A stretch of 64,000 nt of DNA from Rotaria socialis. Its lineage: Eukaryota > Rotifera > Eurotatoria > Philodinida > Philodinidae. The DNA lies in NCBI GenBank assembly GCA_905331475.1, contig CAJNYU010001913.1:186492-250491 (forward strand), read 5' to 3'. The first letter of the stretch is position 1. The number at the start of each line of letters is the position of its first letter. A program made the position numbers and the translations under genes. The notes below the pieces were generated by a model that made no database searches, had not been told where the DNA came from, and worked only from the letters and a program-made list of their open reading frames with translations. Below, piece by piece: positions 51,047-62,687 of the stretch.

Positions 51047-52792
51047 TTTGATTGTATGATTTTCTTTTTTTCGTTAATGAAAAAGATCAAACTATGTAAA
51101 CGAGTCAAAACATCTATGTAGTAGACTTTCTTTGCAGAATCATACGAGAAAAATGGTAGTATGTGCGCATTATAAATTTAACGATGCTGAGAAGCTCTAG
51201 TTTGTTCGTTTCTTAAATGTGTATTTTAGTTGATTAAGAAAATTTTGGATGACAAATAAATGCTTGAAAACGATTATGGTTGAATTTATTGAAAGCTCGT
51301 CAATGTTCCGCCCTATTTTCTTTGGTAAAAATAAATTGAAGCACCTAAAAGAAGTAACAATCGATAGGTAGGTGTGCCGTAGAAAGACCGAAAGGGAAAA
51401 ATATCGAAAATTTGCACTAAGATGTTTCTATTCTTGAAATCATAATAGCATCATATCATAAATCATAGATAAATAAGAGTTATAAAGAAAAATACACATA
51501 TCCAATATTTACTAGTTGTTGTTGTTTTATTTAGTTTGAAAATATATTTATCTGATACAAGGAAAGGTTTTCCTTTTTACGACTGAATAAATGAAATAAC
51601 TGGAGTTGGCGGATGATTCTCACCAGATAAAAATGAGCAAACTGTAGTCATCATGATAGAAGTTTAATCGCTGTATACTATTTTACGTCTATTTTAGCTA
51701 GCTTTNAATATATTTATCTGATACAAGGAAAGGTTTTCCTTTTTACGACTGAATAAATGAAATAACTGGAGTTGGCGGATGATTCTCACCAGATAAAAAT
51801 GAGCAAGCTGTAGTCATCATGATAGAAGTTTAATCGCTGTATACTATTTTACGTCTATTTTAGCTAGCTTTCATAAGATATAACTTATCAATAGTATCAA
51901 TGGTTAACAGTGTCAAACCAATGGAATAATCAGATTAACAACAATGAACAATAAACTATTAGAACCTTTATTTAGCAGAGACGTCGCTTTTTTCTATCTT
52001 TTCTGTTTTCGACATTTTTCCTTCTCTATATTTTTCTTTCGACATCTTTCCTTTTCGATATTTTTCCTTTCGGTCTTTCGACGGCCAACCGATAAGTACG
52101 CTGTTCTTAGGTTATCTAGCATATTTAACAAGTGGACTACAATTTTTCTCCTCTTTACACAATGTTCATATCCAATAGGGTATTTGATTTATTTCGCACA
52201 TTTTACAGACTAATTATTCGTCTGCAGAATTTTTATGGGTTGTGTACAAACGTCTAGTTATGAATCAAATATTTGTTTTTAAACTTTTAAATTTACTAAT
52301 ACCTTATGAGGTTCTAAGAACGAACTTAAAATTCTCGATATTCGATGACACGAACTGATTTAGTAATAGAAATACAAGCAAAAACTTTCAACCGTCTCTC
52401 ATCGGTTAAATCTTCGTTATATATTTCAATATATTATAATTTTACTTTTTGAAGATAAAATTTTACTTATTTGGTTAAGTTATTATTAATAATATTTTAG
52501 AAAAGAAAAATACAGCTTTCAATGAAATACAATGCTTCGTCTTCTCTTTTGCCTTTCGTCGTTTTCAGGACAAAAAGGTATGCCACATTGAATAAATATA
52601 CAAATGCGCAGTTCAAATGATGCTCGTCTTAATGAAAACAGAATGACGGCGACTGAAGATATTTCCATATGTTTTAAGAATGAAAAACATCTATGTAATT
52701 AAAAATCTTATTTCGCTTTATTTCTGATTGTAATAAATAGGAAGAATAATTATGAAATAAATTTCGCTGACACTCTTATGATAATGTGTCTT
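51047..52792. other. Intergenic region with a tandem duplicate around an N
   Basis: About 1.7 kb between two minus-strand genes. Apart from the 165-bp repeat at 51541-51871 I see no gene, domain or inverted-repeat element. A pyrimidine-rich stretch with three TTTTCCTTT(C/T)-like repeats lies at 52010-52070. Confidence 0.5.
51541..51871. repeat. 165-bp direct repeat separated by a single N (probable assembly artefact)
   Basis: 51541-51705 and 51707-51871 are the same length and differ at one base (GAGCAAAC versus GAGCAAGC). Exactly one N lies between them at 51706. Abutting near-identical copies around an N suggest that overlapping contig ends or alleles were placed side by side. A real recent tandem duplication cannot be excluded. 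Confidence 0.85.
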
Positions 52793-54502
52793 TTAAGCAT
52801 AGACTTTGCCTTCGATGTATTCCAATAAAGCTAATTCACCAGCCAGTGTTTCTTTTCCTGTTGGAACAATTTGATCTTCCGGTAACAAAAATCCATATTC
52901 ACCTAAGAATCAAGAATGATAATAATAGAATTGATATTTTATTTGTCGAAATAAAACTATGCTACTTACCAGTATCTCGAAGTTCAACGGCGTAACTGAA
53001 TGTTATATTAGCTGTACCAAATGTCCAATCGACTGTATTACCCGATGCAATATAAATAGTGGAACCAATATTACCATGAACATAATTAGTGCCTTTGAGA
53101 AAAAAATATAATGCTGCATCATAAAACTCTACTCTACTTACCAAAAACAGCGCCGAGTGCTTTAACAGCTTTAGCTGATCCATCGTCTTGCAATTTGAAT
53201 TGTGCTGGTTTGCTTGTTGTATAACCTAATAAGAAAAATGACAATAGAAATTTTCATATGATCATAATTACCCCATGGTGACATCCATAATTGCGAATAC
53301 GAATGAAAATTAATGTAGTGCACAAAAGTATCATTATGAGTAAGAAGAAAATTTGATACTTGTGCTGTTTCAACTTCGGAAAATGGTTTACTACCACAGT
53401 ATGTATCATCGCATGGATCAGATGAAGCACCACCTAGAAATATCATCAGAATAAATGATTAGATAGATAATAAATAAAAAGTTACCTTCACACCAATGAT
53501 AATTCCAATTACGATTTGGATCAGCACCAATACAACCCGGTTGTGATGTTTTGCTGCGAGTCTTACGCCATAGTCGATCTAAAAATCGTGTTTACTGTCA
53601 ATTTTCTCAATGCTTCTCTACTTTACCGCTTTTCCATGTATACGCATAACCATCAACATTAAAGACAGGTAAAATATAATAATCGAATTGATCTACGAAA
53701 TGAGTAATTGTTGGGTCTGTACCATAGCTCGATAAAAGTGAATGAGCAATGTAGATATTCGTCGCTGGACTAATCCATTCTCGAGCATGAATACCTGAAA
53801 AGAAATATTTTCAAAATAATTTATGAAAAAAACAAAATGCGAAACTATCGCTTACCTCCATCCCACCAAACAGCTTTTTTAGCATTTACGGGAATGCCAG
53901 CAACTGTAACTGCTGTTTTATTCGATGATATTTTTAAACCTTTCATTTGACGTTTTTCATAGGATGTGCCAACAATAAATGATGTCGCCAATGAAGGATA
54001 TGTTTGTACCATTGTATCAATCCATGCATGAATTTCTTCAATAGGATGATATTTATCATATGCAAAAGCACCAACATTTTCATATGATGGCATTAGTTTA
54101 TGAATTAAGTTTTGTCGTTCAATAATAGATCCAATATCTTTCATAATAACATGATATTTTATTTTTATATCATCGGATGATAAAAAACTAGCAAAACTTT
54201 CAATAGATTCAGGTGCTATACTAACATCAATCTAATAAAAACAAAACAGAAAAGAGTATATGTTATAGATAAACAAAACTATTGAATTCTACCGGAATAT
54301 TCACACGGAATTCTTCAGACCAAAAGTTAATATTTTGTTGATATGCTACGCGACTAAAACCAAGTAATTTAGCTACTTGTTCGTTGTTGGTAACATCTAA
54401 ACGCCATAATTGATATTGTGAATACGATTTGAAACCGTAAACATTTAAATGAATAGTCAATAATAGAAATAATGGTATAAAATAGGGCAGCAACATTTTC
54501 AT
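52793..54502 (-). CDS. Zinc carboxypeptidase, M14A (carboxypeptidase A/B type) precursor
   Basis: Secreted metallocarboxypeptidase that removes C-terminal residues from peptides. Exons: 54502-54293, 54231-53856, 53794-53627, 53578-53486, 53433-53272, 53225-53142, 53092-52970, 52902-52793; 441 codons. It has a signal peptide ([20 protein letters not shown]), then an activation propeptide ([20 protein letters not shown]), then the catalytic domain from ~130. Zinc ligands are H198 and E201 (HAREWISPA) and H326 (INFHSYS). NRNW supplies substrate-binding Asn/Arg, and the catalytic Glu is E401 in [14 protein letters not shown]. The specificity position before DW is Val385 (bovine CPA has Ile255), suggesting preference for hydrophobic C-terminal residues, i.e. 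A-type. Cysteines at CIGAD, WCEGG, DPCDD and YCGS could form disulfides. MKMLL at 54502 puts the signal peptide first; an upstream in-frame Met exists but would bury it. Confidence 0.95.
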
Positions 54503-55766
54503 ATCTTCACGAGCCAAGAAAATATGAAAAAGAAAAATATAATCATCGACATGAAGCTCTACATAAACTCCAACATGGGGAGAGAGATATGACAAAAAGT
54601 AGATAACAGAGTGTATTGTTTGCTAGTAAAAAAAATGTGTATATGTAACAGAAAATGACAGTCAGCATGATAGATCAAGACTCTTAAAAAACGAAACAAC
54701 AAAAAGAGCCTTGAAATACTAACTGTTAAAACTGAATGGAGACCGATGTATTCAAAATCGATGACTTGATCACGATTAATTGCGCGATTAAGTCGCAACA
54801 TATCGCCAAAACTGATGATTTTTTTGTCGATTGGAGGGAGATGAGTACACCCACACTTGCAGTTCTATTACACTCATATAACATTGTTCAAATTTTTTTT
54901 GCGAAAGGCTCTGATGACACAGGACGATGTCTTATTCTTTACAGGTATTACGCTAAACTCGACTAATTTCTAATTCAATAAAATACCCTTCAAGGTTCTA
55001 GTATAAGCATAATTTTTCATTGAACTTTTTTTTATTAAACTTCTTTCTTCATACATATAGACTTGAAACTTTTGAGCGTAAGATTTATTCGTATGGAGAA
55101 TTCTTGAACTAAAGACTAAAGAGTAGTTTGATTAGAGCACTGATTAGCATTTATTTGTTCCAAATATAATGTTCTATCGATCTGAAAAGTAGCAATGTAA
55201 AATCAACTTCTCTCGAATCAACGTGAGGTGACGCTCAAATTACTTGATTAAAATTGAGGGAAAATAACACCTGAGGAACTCATTTTTAATGAGAAAAATT
55301 TCAATCAGATCATATTCTTTGTAAATATTTTTTTTAAATACCAGAGCAAAACTTTTTGTTCTGCGGATTTTCTCGTTTGATGGGATTTATCGGATCTAAT
55401 AAGTTACCTTACTTGAAATAAAAAGGAAATGAAATAAAATTTTATTCTCAAAATATTATTGGGAGACATTGATGGCAGATAAATAGAAAGACGATGAAAG
55501 GTAAAATCAAAATTGTCACTTGAATTTTTTCTTTCGACGTTCAACCTTTCTAATTTCTTTTTTTATACATTTAAACACGAATCACATTTTTCTATTGCCT
55601 TTCAATTAGAATAGTCTGTTTGACACCTCTGAATGTGATATTGTTCTTTGTTCAAATAATTTGTTTTTATTTTCTTTTCGCCAATGAGAAGAGAATTTAG
55701 AAACAAACAATGAGTCCATAAGTGTGTATATACAACGTCGACAATAACATTACAACTACAATTAAG
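54503..55766. other. Intergenic region between divergent carboxypeptidase and F-box genes
   Basis: About 1.3 kb separating the two 5' ends, so both promoters should be here. A 76-codon plus-strand frame at 54736-54966 has no recognisable domain and I do not treat it as a gene. Confidence 0.45.
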
Positions 55767-58284
55767 ATGACTCAGCATAACGTTCATATTCTTGATCTTC
55801 CTGATGAAATATTACTTCTCGTTTTGAAGAAACTCGACAATATTGATGTTCTTTACTCTTTACTCGGTATTAACAATCGTCGACTTGATGTTATAGTTCA
55901 AGAAAAAATCTTCACTGATGTTCTTAGTTTTGTTTCCATATCAAACTTAACTGAAGAAATTTCTCCAATTTCAGCCTTAGCATTAAATCGATTTCGTAAT
56001 GGCATATTACCAAGAATCCATAAAAATGTCAAATCGTTCATTGTTGAGTCTGATTCTTTCGAGTGCATTCTTGGTGCTGCTACTTATCCCAACCTCACTC
56101 AACTTAAAATTTTCAATTTCAACAGAGCATTCGTTTCACGTTTTTTCTTGGGTATGTTATTCAAGTGAATCGATTTTTGAAAAGATTAGCATGAACAAAT
56201 ATTTAGATGATTAAATTAAATGTTAAGTTTCTTTTAGACGATTCTCCTCTTCAACATATTGGTAAACAACAGATTACGGACCTTATTCTAATCAGTAATG
56301 AAAACAATAATGAAATAGAAAAAATTGAGTATGCCAAGCATGTTTATGCAATTATTTTTAATTTCTTTAAAAATCTAAAGCATTTAAGTATTGTGCACCC
56401 AGCTGTCCATGATTATCCATCTTTATCGTTAAATAATTTATCACCAATGACTTTTTCTTCTTCGACACTTACCAAATTATGTATTGATGTCAATGATTTT
56501 GATGATTGTCTTGCTTTGCTTGATGGCCGCCTCAAAAACTTAGCTATACTTGCTGCTCAAATTAATTATATCCATAGATTCGCATTCACATCTCACAATA
56601 TGGTGAGTTAAACGGTTCCGTCTTAATGTTCGTTTTTTAACTAGTGTTTAATATCGAGAAAAGAGAAAAAGTTAATAAGAAGTGTGCTAAATATCGAAAT
56701 TTAGTTCGATTAATAAGTGTGATATTCTGCTTTTGATTATTAGGAAAAAGTTTCAATTTTTTCATTTTCTAATAAACAATCATTTTGTATCAGGATTCTT
56801 CTTATCTTTAATGGTTTCTCTGAATATATTTTCAGTTTCGAGCTTTTCAAATTTAATATTAATCTTTTTGTGAAGTCACTATTGATCTGTTTGATTCTCG
56901 TTCGCTTATAGCTACTTATTGTACAAACATTGATAGCCTTTTACAAATGAATATTAATAGTACATTTACTATGTATCCAAGACGGACGTGATATTCATCG
57001 TCACTTTGTAGAGGAATTTGTTTAACTGTATAACCACTATTGGTTATCCCACGACTTTCTTCACGGTTTCTTTTGGTTTCCAACTTTTCTGATGAACGTG
57101 CATTGGCTTTTGTCTTTTTTCAATTCGTTCATTTTGTCCTGTTTACTCTTCAGATTCTTGTTATTCATTCTGAATATTTCAACTATGACGTTTCCTCTCA
57201 GCATTCACCGTAACGTTATCGTCATTGCCAACAAAAAACTCAGACAACACCAATGTGCCTTGTTCACATTTCATTATTTTTGCCGAAGTGATTATAATTA
57301 AAATAGAACAGATACATTTCATAGAATTTGAAAATAAATAATGTTTATAGATATTAATACTTGATGCAATTTAGTTTTTGAGTTAAATGATAAAAATAAA
57401 TTTATAAATATTTTCTTTCTACATTTCAGGATGATCTACCCGGTTTAAAATCTTTTTCATTAATATGTAATCGTAGTACTAAAGGATATACTAATTTAGT
57501 TATACCTCTTCTTCGTCGAATGTCAAATCTAGAAGAATTAAATTTATATATTCATATCTTACGTGGACACACATTCGTCTCTGGCGTTGATCTTCATAAT
57601 GAAATTCTTATTCATATGTCACGACTTCACACATTCACATTTTATCTTGCTTCGGAAACTATTATTACTGATCCAACAATTCGTATATCTGAATCAAATA
57701 TTCAGAAAACTTTCGAAAATGGGAAATATCAACAGGTGATTTGTATGGTAGATTATTCTGATTCTAACACATTAATTTGTCGTGCTTTCACGCTTCCATT
57801 TAACTTTCATCGCCTCGAACATATCAGCTATAATATTCCAAATATTATATTTAATTCTGTTACTTATTTAAAAGTATGTGATGCAACTCCATTCAAGCAT
57901 GAATTTTTTGTTCGACTTGCTAAAGCTTTTCCATTTCTTAAAAGTTTATCTATTGATAATATTTGGCCACCATTTTTGAAAGCTGAAAAACCTTATCATC
58001 GCGATAAAGACTGGTGCTCACTTGTTCAATATCCGTATCTTATTTCACTTGACATCCATCATGCTGCAGTTAATTATGTTGAACATTTTCTCAGTGAAAG
58101 AGAAATTTATCTACCTCGCTTAACTGAATTAAAAGTTTTTTATGAAGACTTGGCAACAGTAACACATAACTTTACAAGAGATGAAACGCGACGTAATTGT
58201 GCTCAAGTAAAAAAATTAATAATTGGACGTTGCACTTTTTATCCAGATGCTCTTTGTGTTTATTTTCCTTTGTTACCATATTAG
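55767..58284 (+). CDS. F-box-like protein of a large (probably bdelloid-expanded) family
   Basis: Exons 55767-56151, 56238-56602 and 57430-58284 join in phase to 534 codons. Residues ~8-55 form an F-box-like motif (LDLPDEILLLVLKKLDNIDV followed by LYSLLGINNRRLD). This would recruit Skp1 to an SCF ubiquitin ligase. The rest is a series of leucine-rich, LRR-like segments (NLTQLKIF, FKNLKHLSI, LEELNLYIHIL, FLKSLSID, LTELKVFYEDL), typical of a substrate-binding half. The start is placed at MTQHNVHILDLPDE, where the domain begins; an upstream in-frame Met would add 15 residues. The 827-nt second intron and the first bases of exon 3 are duplicated in inverted orientation at 58.7-59.2 kb. Confidence 0.85.
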
Positions 58285-58639
58285 TATTGTTCTCATTATC
58301 TAGATAGAAATTTTCTGTATGAAATATATCTAAGTTTCTTACAAAGAATGGTTGCAAACAAAGTATATGGGTTAAGTTGAAAAACGACAGAATCTGTTTT
58401 GAAAGCTTAAAAGCTTTCATGAAGAACAATCGACGAAAGATAATCATGGATTTGAATCGAGTTATCATTCAAGAGTAATAATATGCAGTTGAATAAAATT
58501 TGAAATAAAAATCTATCGTTGAGCACCATAATATGTTGTTGTCCATGGCAGTATTTATTGATTTGACATGATCACTATGATCAAGTTGATTTTGCAATTT
58601 CCTTAGTTTTATCATAGTACAGGTTCACTTATTTCGGGT
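58285..58639. other. 3' flank of the F-box gene
   Basis: No gene. The sequence just after the stop is ordinary AT-rich DNA with no clear repeat. Confidence 0.4.
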
Positions 58640-59160
58640 CGGATTAATAATAGAACTCATTACTAATACTATATGTCAAAATATGGGATACGACTTGGTA
58701 AAGAGAAATATTGGCATATCCTTCAGTACAATCATAACATATTAACGAAAAGGATTTTAAACCGGGTAGATCATCCTGAAATCCCAGGTCGATCAACCTG
58801 AGCCGTAAACGGCCGTATACCTATCACTCACGGTGAAAAACGGCGACCGTATTTTGTAGTCGTTTACTGTTGCCGTAAACGAAGTTATACGATGAAATAC
58901 GATCGTCGTAAACGAGGACCGTGAAAAATCTCCGTAAACGGTCATCGTAANTATTAATGAAAGCGATTTTAAACCGGGTAGATCATTCTGAAATATAGAA
59001 AGAGAATATTTATAAATTTATTTTTATCATTTAACTCAAAACTTAAATTACATCAAGCATTAATACATATAAATATTATTTATTTTCAAAATTCTATTTA
59101 TACATGTCTTTCATATTCTATGCAATATATCTGTTCTATTTCGCTAATGATTACTTCGTA
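58640..59160 (-). pseudogene. Inverted partial copy of the F-box gene (intron 2/exon 3), broken
   Basis: 58963-59160 is the reverse complement of the end of intron 2 and the first bases of exon 3 of the F-box gene at 57.3-57.45 kb. GATTTTAAACCGGGTAGATC is the inverse of the exon 3 start, followed by the matching intron sequence. 58640-58782 is a more diverged inverse of the exon 3 5' part and also ends with GATTTTAAACCGGGTAGATC. A palindromic element (58783-58950) and an N (58951) lie between the two, so the shared ~30 bases occur twice. There is no intact frame. It reads as a pseudogene fragment of a paralogue, possibly two alleles joined at the N. Confidence 0.75.
58783..58950. mobile_element. 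CGTA-palindrome element, copy 1 (3' end missing at N)
   Basis: Starts CCCAGGTCGATCAACC, the same terminus as the complete element at 62493. It is filled with CGTAAACGG, CCGTATAC, GCCGTAAACG and similar words on both strands. The right terminus is not present because the sequence reaches the N at 58951. It sits in the broken F-box copy. Confidence 0.65.
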
Positions 59161-59484
59161 TCTATTTAATATACATGCACAGAAGAATTACTGAACAACT
59201 CAATAGAATTATCAAATATTATATAAGAATCAATTTTTTAGCAGATTACAAAGCATTTAATATGATCTATTATATAGAATTAAAAAATAATCTTGAATAT
59301 CTCAATAGAAAATAACTGTTGTCTTTATTTATGAATAATCATAATTAAAAAATTTAATTTAATGTGCACATATGAGTTAGTTTTGATTTTATTTCAAGAA
59401 GTTATTGAAAACCATATGAACACTTAAAAGACACAAGATTCATTTTAAATAATATATTTTCTTCTTTTTAATTGTTCGATGTGT

Positions 59485-59831
59485 CTAAACATAAAATATA
59501 AAAACAGAGAAGTATAAACAGATCTTCAAAATACCGTATTCATCTTCAAGTGCTATGAATAGTTTACCATCAGTTTCAATATTTTTTGCTAATGTGCGTA
59601 ACTGTTTCTGATTGTCTTTAAGTCTTTTTTCTACTTCTTGTTTTTGAGCTGTTAATTCAAAGACATTCATATCTGTGCTCAGTTTAACTCGTTCGCCCGC
59701 TAAGCGTTCATAATTTTGTAAATCGTCCTTCAATTTATTGATTGTAGTTTTGACCTAAAACACTTTTTCGTTTATTATTTTGTATTGTTTATTATTTTTA
59801 CCGCGGACTTACAGTCGTTATTCGAAGTCAT
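59485..59831 (-). CDS. Small coiled-coil protein (99 aa, 2 exons), unrecognised
   Basis: Exons 59831-59802 and 59754-59485 are linked by a 47-nt GT-AG intron in phase 0 (MTSNNDCKSA + VKTTINKLKDDLQNY). Residues ~11-85 are charged and strongly heptad-like (LKDDLQNYERLAGERVKLS...QEVEKRLKDNQKQLRTLAK), so a coiled coil is expected. The last ~12 residues are hydrophobic (ICLYFSVFIFYV); they could instead be intron read-through, since a possible donor (G-GTATTT) lies after EDEYG. It could be a short subunit of a coiled-coil complex or the first exons of a longer gene. No family recognised. Confidence 0.5.
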
Positions 59832-60780
59832 TTATTCAGTTAGAGGAAAAGAAACGTGTATGTGTTTTCAGTATGTATTAAATGACCATATACAATGCAT
59901 ACATTATTGCATGAGAAAATTTTTTGTCCTTCTTTTCTCTATCACATAGTTCCAGGGTAGCAATGGATAGAAACACTACAACAAACCAATTAAATTTCAT
60001 TTGAATTCAACAACCCAGTTTTAACATTTTGGACATACGCATTTACTATCATATCATTATTTGATAATGTTAAAGATTCAATAGAGAAAAATTTGAATTT
60101 GATCGAGATTTGTTTTCTAATTTCACGGTTAACACGTCAAATTACAATATTTTAAGTTCAACGTCAGAGTTTTACATTACAAATTCCTTTTGTGACACTC
60201 AGAGTAAGGATCGAAAGTTGAAGCCTGAAATTTGACGTTTCAATACAATTCAGTCTTCAAGTACAAGTAACGCTCGTCTACCAACTCGTTCAGCTCTTTC
60301 TCGTAGAAGTCCTATTTCTAAATGTAAGAGCCTTTAAAGAGTTCCCGAGAAAATTTTTGAGAAATTATTTTTTTCTGCTATTATTTATTAAAATTAAAAT
60401 TAATCGATTTGATGGAAATCAAATAGACAATTTTTATTTCGTAACATCATCGTATCAATATAAATAAATGTTCGAGTTCCAAAACAATAGAATGAGAATT
60501 GATCTTAACAAAACCAAAAGAACTTTAAATTCATTGAAACTTCTTACATTAACTTTTTTCCAGATTTTTTTAATAACAATTGAAAAACAATTCAATAAAA
60601 TAAAGATTTTTCGTTGCATACAAAAGATTAAATAAATCTAATAGACAAATTGAATTTCAATTTTAATAGTACAAAAATTAATTCATATTAGATTTACAAA
60701 ACAAAAACAAATCGCAATGTAAAATGCGTTAAAGATCAATGTGTCTCTATGGCTCAGTGGTAATGAACAATTCATAGATT
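59832..60780. other. Intergenic region, nothing recognised
   Basis: Very AT-rich with no coding frame. A tRNA box-A-like string (ATGGCTCAGTGGTAATGAAC) sits at ~60749-60768 just before the hAT-like MITE, but no cloverleaf can be folded from it. Confidence 0.4.
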
Positions 60781-60788
60781 ATGTTATT

Positions 60789-60943
60789 CATCGACGGGCC
60801 ACCATTGGGGTAAGGTGGGGCAGTTGCCCCACCCAGAATTTTATTCTCATAGATGCGATTCGTTCATTTTTTTTCCCTAGAGCTGATATAGACATTTTAA
60901 TAATTTTTCCCCCACCAAAAACAATTACCCTGGCCCGCCGATG
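60789..60943. mobile_element. hAT-like MITE with perfect 8-bp target-site duplication
   Basis: A 155-bp element. The left end is CATCGACGGGCCACCATTGG and the right end reverse complemented is CATCGGCGGGCCAGGGTAAT. Subterminal GGTGGGG words occur in both orientations. It is flanked by identical ATGTTATT at 60781-60788 and 60944-60951. CA start, short GC-rich inverted ends and an exact 8-bp duplication fit the hAT superfamily. No coding capacity. It differs from the element at 30041, so there are at least two hAT-derived families here. Confidence 0.85.
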
Positions 60944-60951
60944 ATGTTATT

Positions 60952-62492
60952 TTTAATGTTATTTCGATTTCTAGTCGAGCAGATTTTTATTTTAATTTTA
61001 TTAACAAGAGTTTAATTAATATCGAAAAAAAACTAACTTCGATAAATAAATTTTTCAGTTTAAAAAAGCAAAGTTTTCATAGACATTGTCAAACAACAAA
61101 AACATATAATTTATTTTCGTCATCAGAGATCATCTATTCATCAAATAATTCACAGGGCTTTTTCTAAATCTTTTGTACTTTGACGAATTCGATTCATTTT
61201 CATCAAAATAACAAAATAAATATTTTTTAAATATGTCAACGAATATTGTGAGACTTAGCAAATTTATCGAAAATAAATTTAACTTTTTTAATTTTCTTTT
61301 TCTTTTAAATAATCTTAATCTAGAATTTTTAAATGAAAGCCGATGTTAAAGGAATCGTTAAATTGTACAGTGACACGAGAGAAAATGTATGAAACGTTTT
61401 AAAAAAGTTCAAATTGATTATCTCAAAATTTTTTTAAGGGAACAACTTCTTTTTACAGTAATAGTATTTTTATATGAAAATTATAAATATTTTAACAAGA
61501 ATTTCAATAAACATAAAAGTAATTTTTTCTTAACTCAATAAATATTTAATATTGAATTAATTGAAATCAAAAGATTTTATTGAATTCTCTTGAATATAAT
61601 TCAATGAAAAATGACGCTTCTAGCCGGATTATTTGATAAATTATTCTAATATGATACACCGAAACAACTAGAAAAACTTTCATTACACCAATTTCATTTA
61701 TCTGTTATAGAAAAAAGATTTTCATCATAAGAAAATATTTTTTTAAAAGTACGAAGATATTTATAGAGACTTTAGATAAAATCAGATTGAAATTAACATG
61801 ATAAATAAAACAAAAATATTGCGACTGAATCAAATGTGAAATCATGAAAATAGGTCTCATCTTACAAAAACAAAAACGGTTACAATCGAAAATTTCAACA
61901 AATTGCCTTTCGATTCGATTAAAATTCTTTGAATTCAATAGACTTTAGTAAAGTAGTTTTGTTTATCCAAATTTCATAAAATTAATACATTAGAAATAAT
62001 GAGAATAAAATAATGGCAAGCAATCTCGTTACTGGATAAAATGTACATAAACGTGAATAATTTTGTTTGATATTTTTATTGCAAATAGAAAACAGTGAAC
62101 TTTAATCGCAAGTAATAATCCGAGTTTGATATCTCTTAATACAAAGGATTTACGATGAAAACACTTTTTTCGAGTACCCAAGAAAAATGACTCTTTTGGT
62201 TTGGGGATATGGGTGTGAGTGTTCAGTTAAGCTACAATTCACCCACTGTGAGCCATGAATATCATGATAAGAGGTTGAACATTTCACTTGCTACTTTCAT
62301 TAACTTTACACACGTGTTTTTTTTTCATTCAATGTTATTTTATTAAATTTTAAGTCCATGGACTTCTCACTATCGTACCGCAAGTAGTCAAGAATAATAT
62401 GAAAATATTATAGTCATGGATTATCAATCTAAATGTCAACAAAAGAACGAGGTCAATCAATGACTCACGTTCTTCATAAAAAATCTGCATCG
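60952..62492. other. Intergenic region, nothing recognised
   Basis: About 1.5 kb of very AT-rich DNA between two MITEs. No frame above ~77 codons and no domain or RNA gene seen. Confidence 0.45.
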
Positions 62493-62687
62493 CCCAGGTC
62501 GAACATACACGGTCGTATACGACGGTAAATCGCCGTATTTGGCCGTATTACATGGCTCCGTATTACGATCGTAAATCTCCGTGCCGTATCGTAATACGGA
62601 GTAATGTAATACGGCCAAATACGGCGATTTACCGTCGTATACGGCCCGTATTTCACCGTATACGAACGTCGTAAAGCTCGTCCTGGG
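62493..62687. mobile_element. CGTA-palindrome element, complete copy (195 bp)
   Basis: Left end CCCAGGTCGAACATAC; right end reverse complemented CCCAGGACGAGCTTTACG. TCG flanks both sides (62490-62492, 62688-62690), a possible 3-bp duplication. The interior is a near-perfect palindrome. 62514-62552 is the exact reverse complement of 62605-62643 (39 of 39), and pairing resumes inside with CTCCGTATTACGAT against ATCGTAATACGGAG. It is GC-rich relative to its surroundings and built mainly from CGTA/TACG words. The same termini occur at 58783. As RNA it would form a ~55-bp hairpin. Confidence 0.8.

Noticed and set aside
60740..60780. tRNA-like box A (ATGGCTCAGTGGTAATGAAC) possibly split by the hAT-like MITE
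   Set aside because: Removing the MITE and one target copy gives a weak box-B-like string (ATTTCGATTTCT), but the acceptor and anticodon stems do not pair, so no cloverleaf can be supported.
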